This document shows positions 21,420 to 21,506 of a stretch of DNA of 21,506 nt, piece after piece. The translations under genes were made by a program, and so were the position numbers. Under the pieces are notes generated by a model that saw nothing but the letters and a program-made list of their open reading frames with translations, was not told where the DNA came from and searched no databases. This DNA comes from Candidatus Moraniibacteriota bacterium (lineage in GTDB: Bacteria; Patescibacteriota; Minisyncoccia; Moranbacterales; GCA-2747515), in NCBI GenBank assembly GCA_027031945.1, contig JALVPE010000002.1, positions 1 to 21,506 on the forward strand. Reading direction: 5' to 3'. Position 1 is the first letter of the stretch. The number at the start of each line of letters is the position of its first letter.

Positions 21420-21506
21420 TCTGTTTTCTTTAGAAATGTCATACTTGGGAAAATTAATTAATTTTTAACTTTAATATTATTTGTAATTTCATACATCCTC
21501 CAAGGA
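21420..21506. other. Intergenic end of the window
   Basis: Apart from the second TAGAAATGTCATAC (21431-21444), it is A/T-rich with no credible coding frame. On the minus strand a GGAGG lies just upstream of ATG codons near the window end, but both frames close within about a dozen codons. Confidence 0.4.

Overview
This A+T-rich window reads like a chromosome segment of a reduced bacterium, most likely Patescibacteria/CPR. That assignment is an inference from gene content, the mostly leader-poor starts lacking Shine-Dalgarno (SD) sites, and the tRNA-prfB-ftsEX layout. UGA is a stop codon here: a release factor 2 gene with a programmed UGA frameshift is present, and several genes end in TGA, so the UGA=Gly code of Gracilibacteria/Absconditabacteria does not apply.

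Layout. Positions 1-878 hold the 3' end of a gene for a membrane-anchored surface protein, a terminator and a sortase. An MFS permease lies on the minus strand (983-2182), followed by a divergent ribulose-phosphate-epimerase-like gene and a glutamate dehydrogenase. A short amino-acid-kinase-like gene (minus) is divergent from a run of transketolase, LOG-family protein and ATP-cone/nuclease fusion, which overlap each other. Next come tRNA-His, tRNA-Thr, prfB (with +1 frameshift), ftsE and ftsX, with a coiled-coil M23 peptidase converging on ftsX. FtsEX and an EnvC-like M23 protein normally cooperate in septal wall cleavage.

Positions 12989-15644 form the most unusual part. A permuted ATP-grasp ligase-like gene, an N-formylglutamate-amidohydrolase-like gene and a 44-codon acidic peptide gene lie together. 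The first and third are each preceded by a near-consensus promoter, a copy of the same structured RNA element and an intrinsic terminator, then a strong SD. The two RNA copies keep one long stem, a bulge, a conserved unpaired stretch and a second helix whose sequence differs but whose pairing is retained. This looks like a riboswitch/attenuator or a duplicated small RNA controlling a peptide-ligase system, and I recognise no known family.

Positions 15718-18254 carry a tyrA-pheA-aminotransferase operon for the last steps of Tyr/Phe synthesis from prephenate. A minus-strand pair follows (class IV aminotransferase, phosphodiesterase). The right end (19705-21300) has small accessory genes: a multi-TM protein, a 52-residue TM/zinc-ribbon-like protein and a phage-like P-loop protein, with related repeat sequences on both sides of the last two.

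Dispersed palindromes are a further theme. One 28-bp palindrome lies in frame inside transketolase, a decayed copy overlaps the presumed gdhA promoter, and a different perfect palindrome precedes tyrA.
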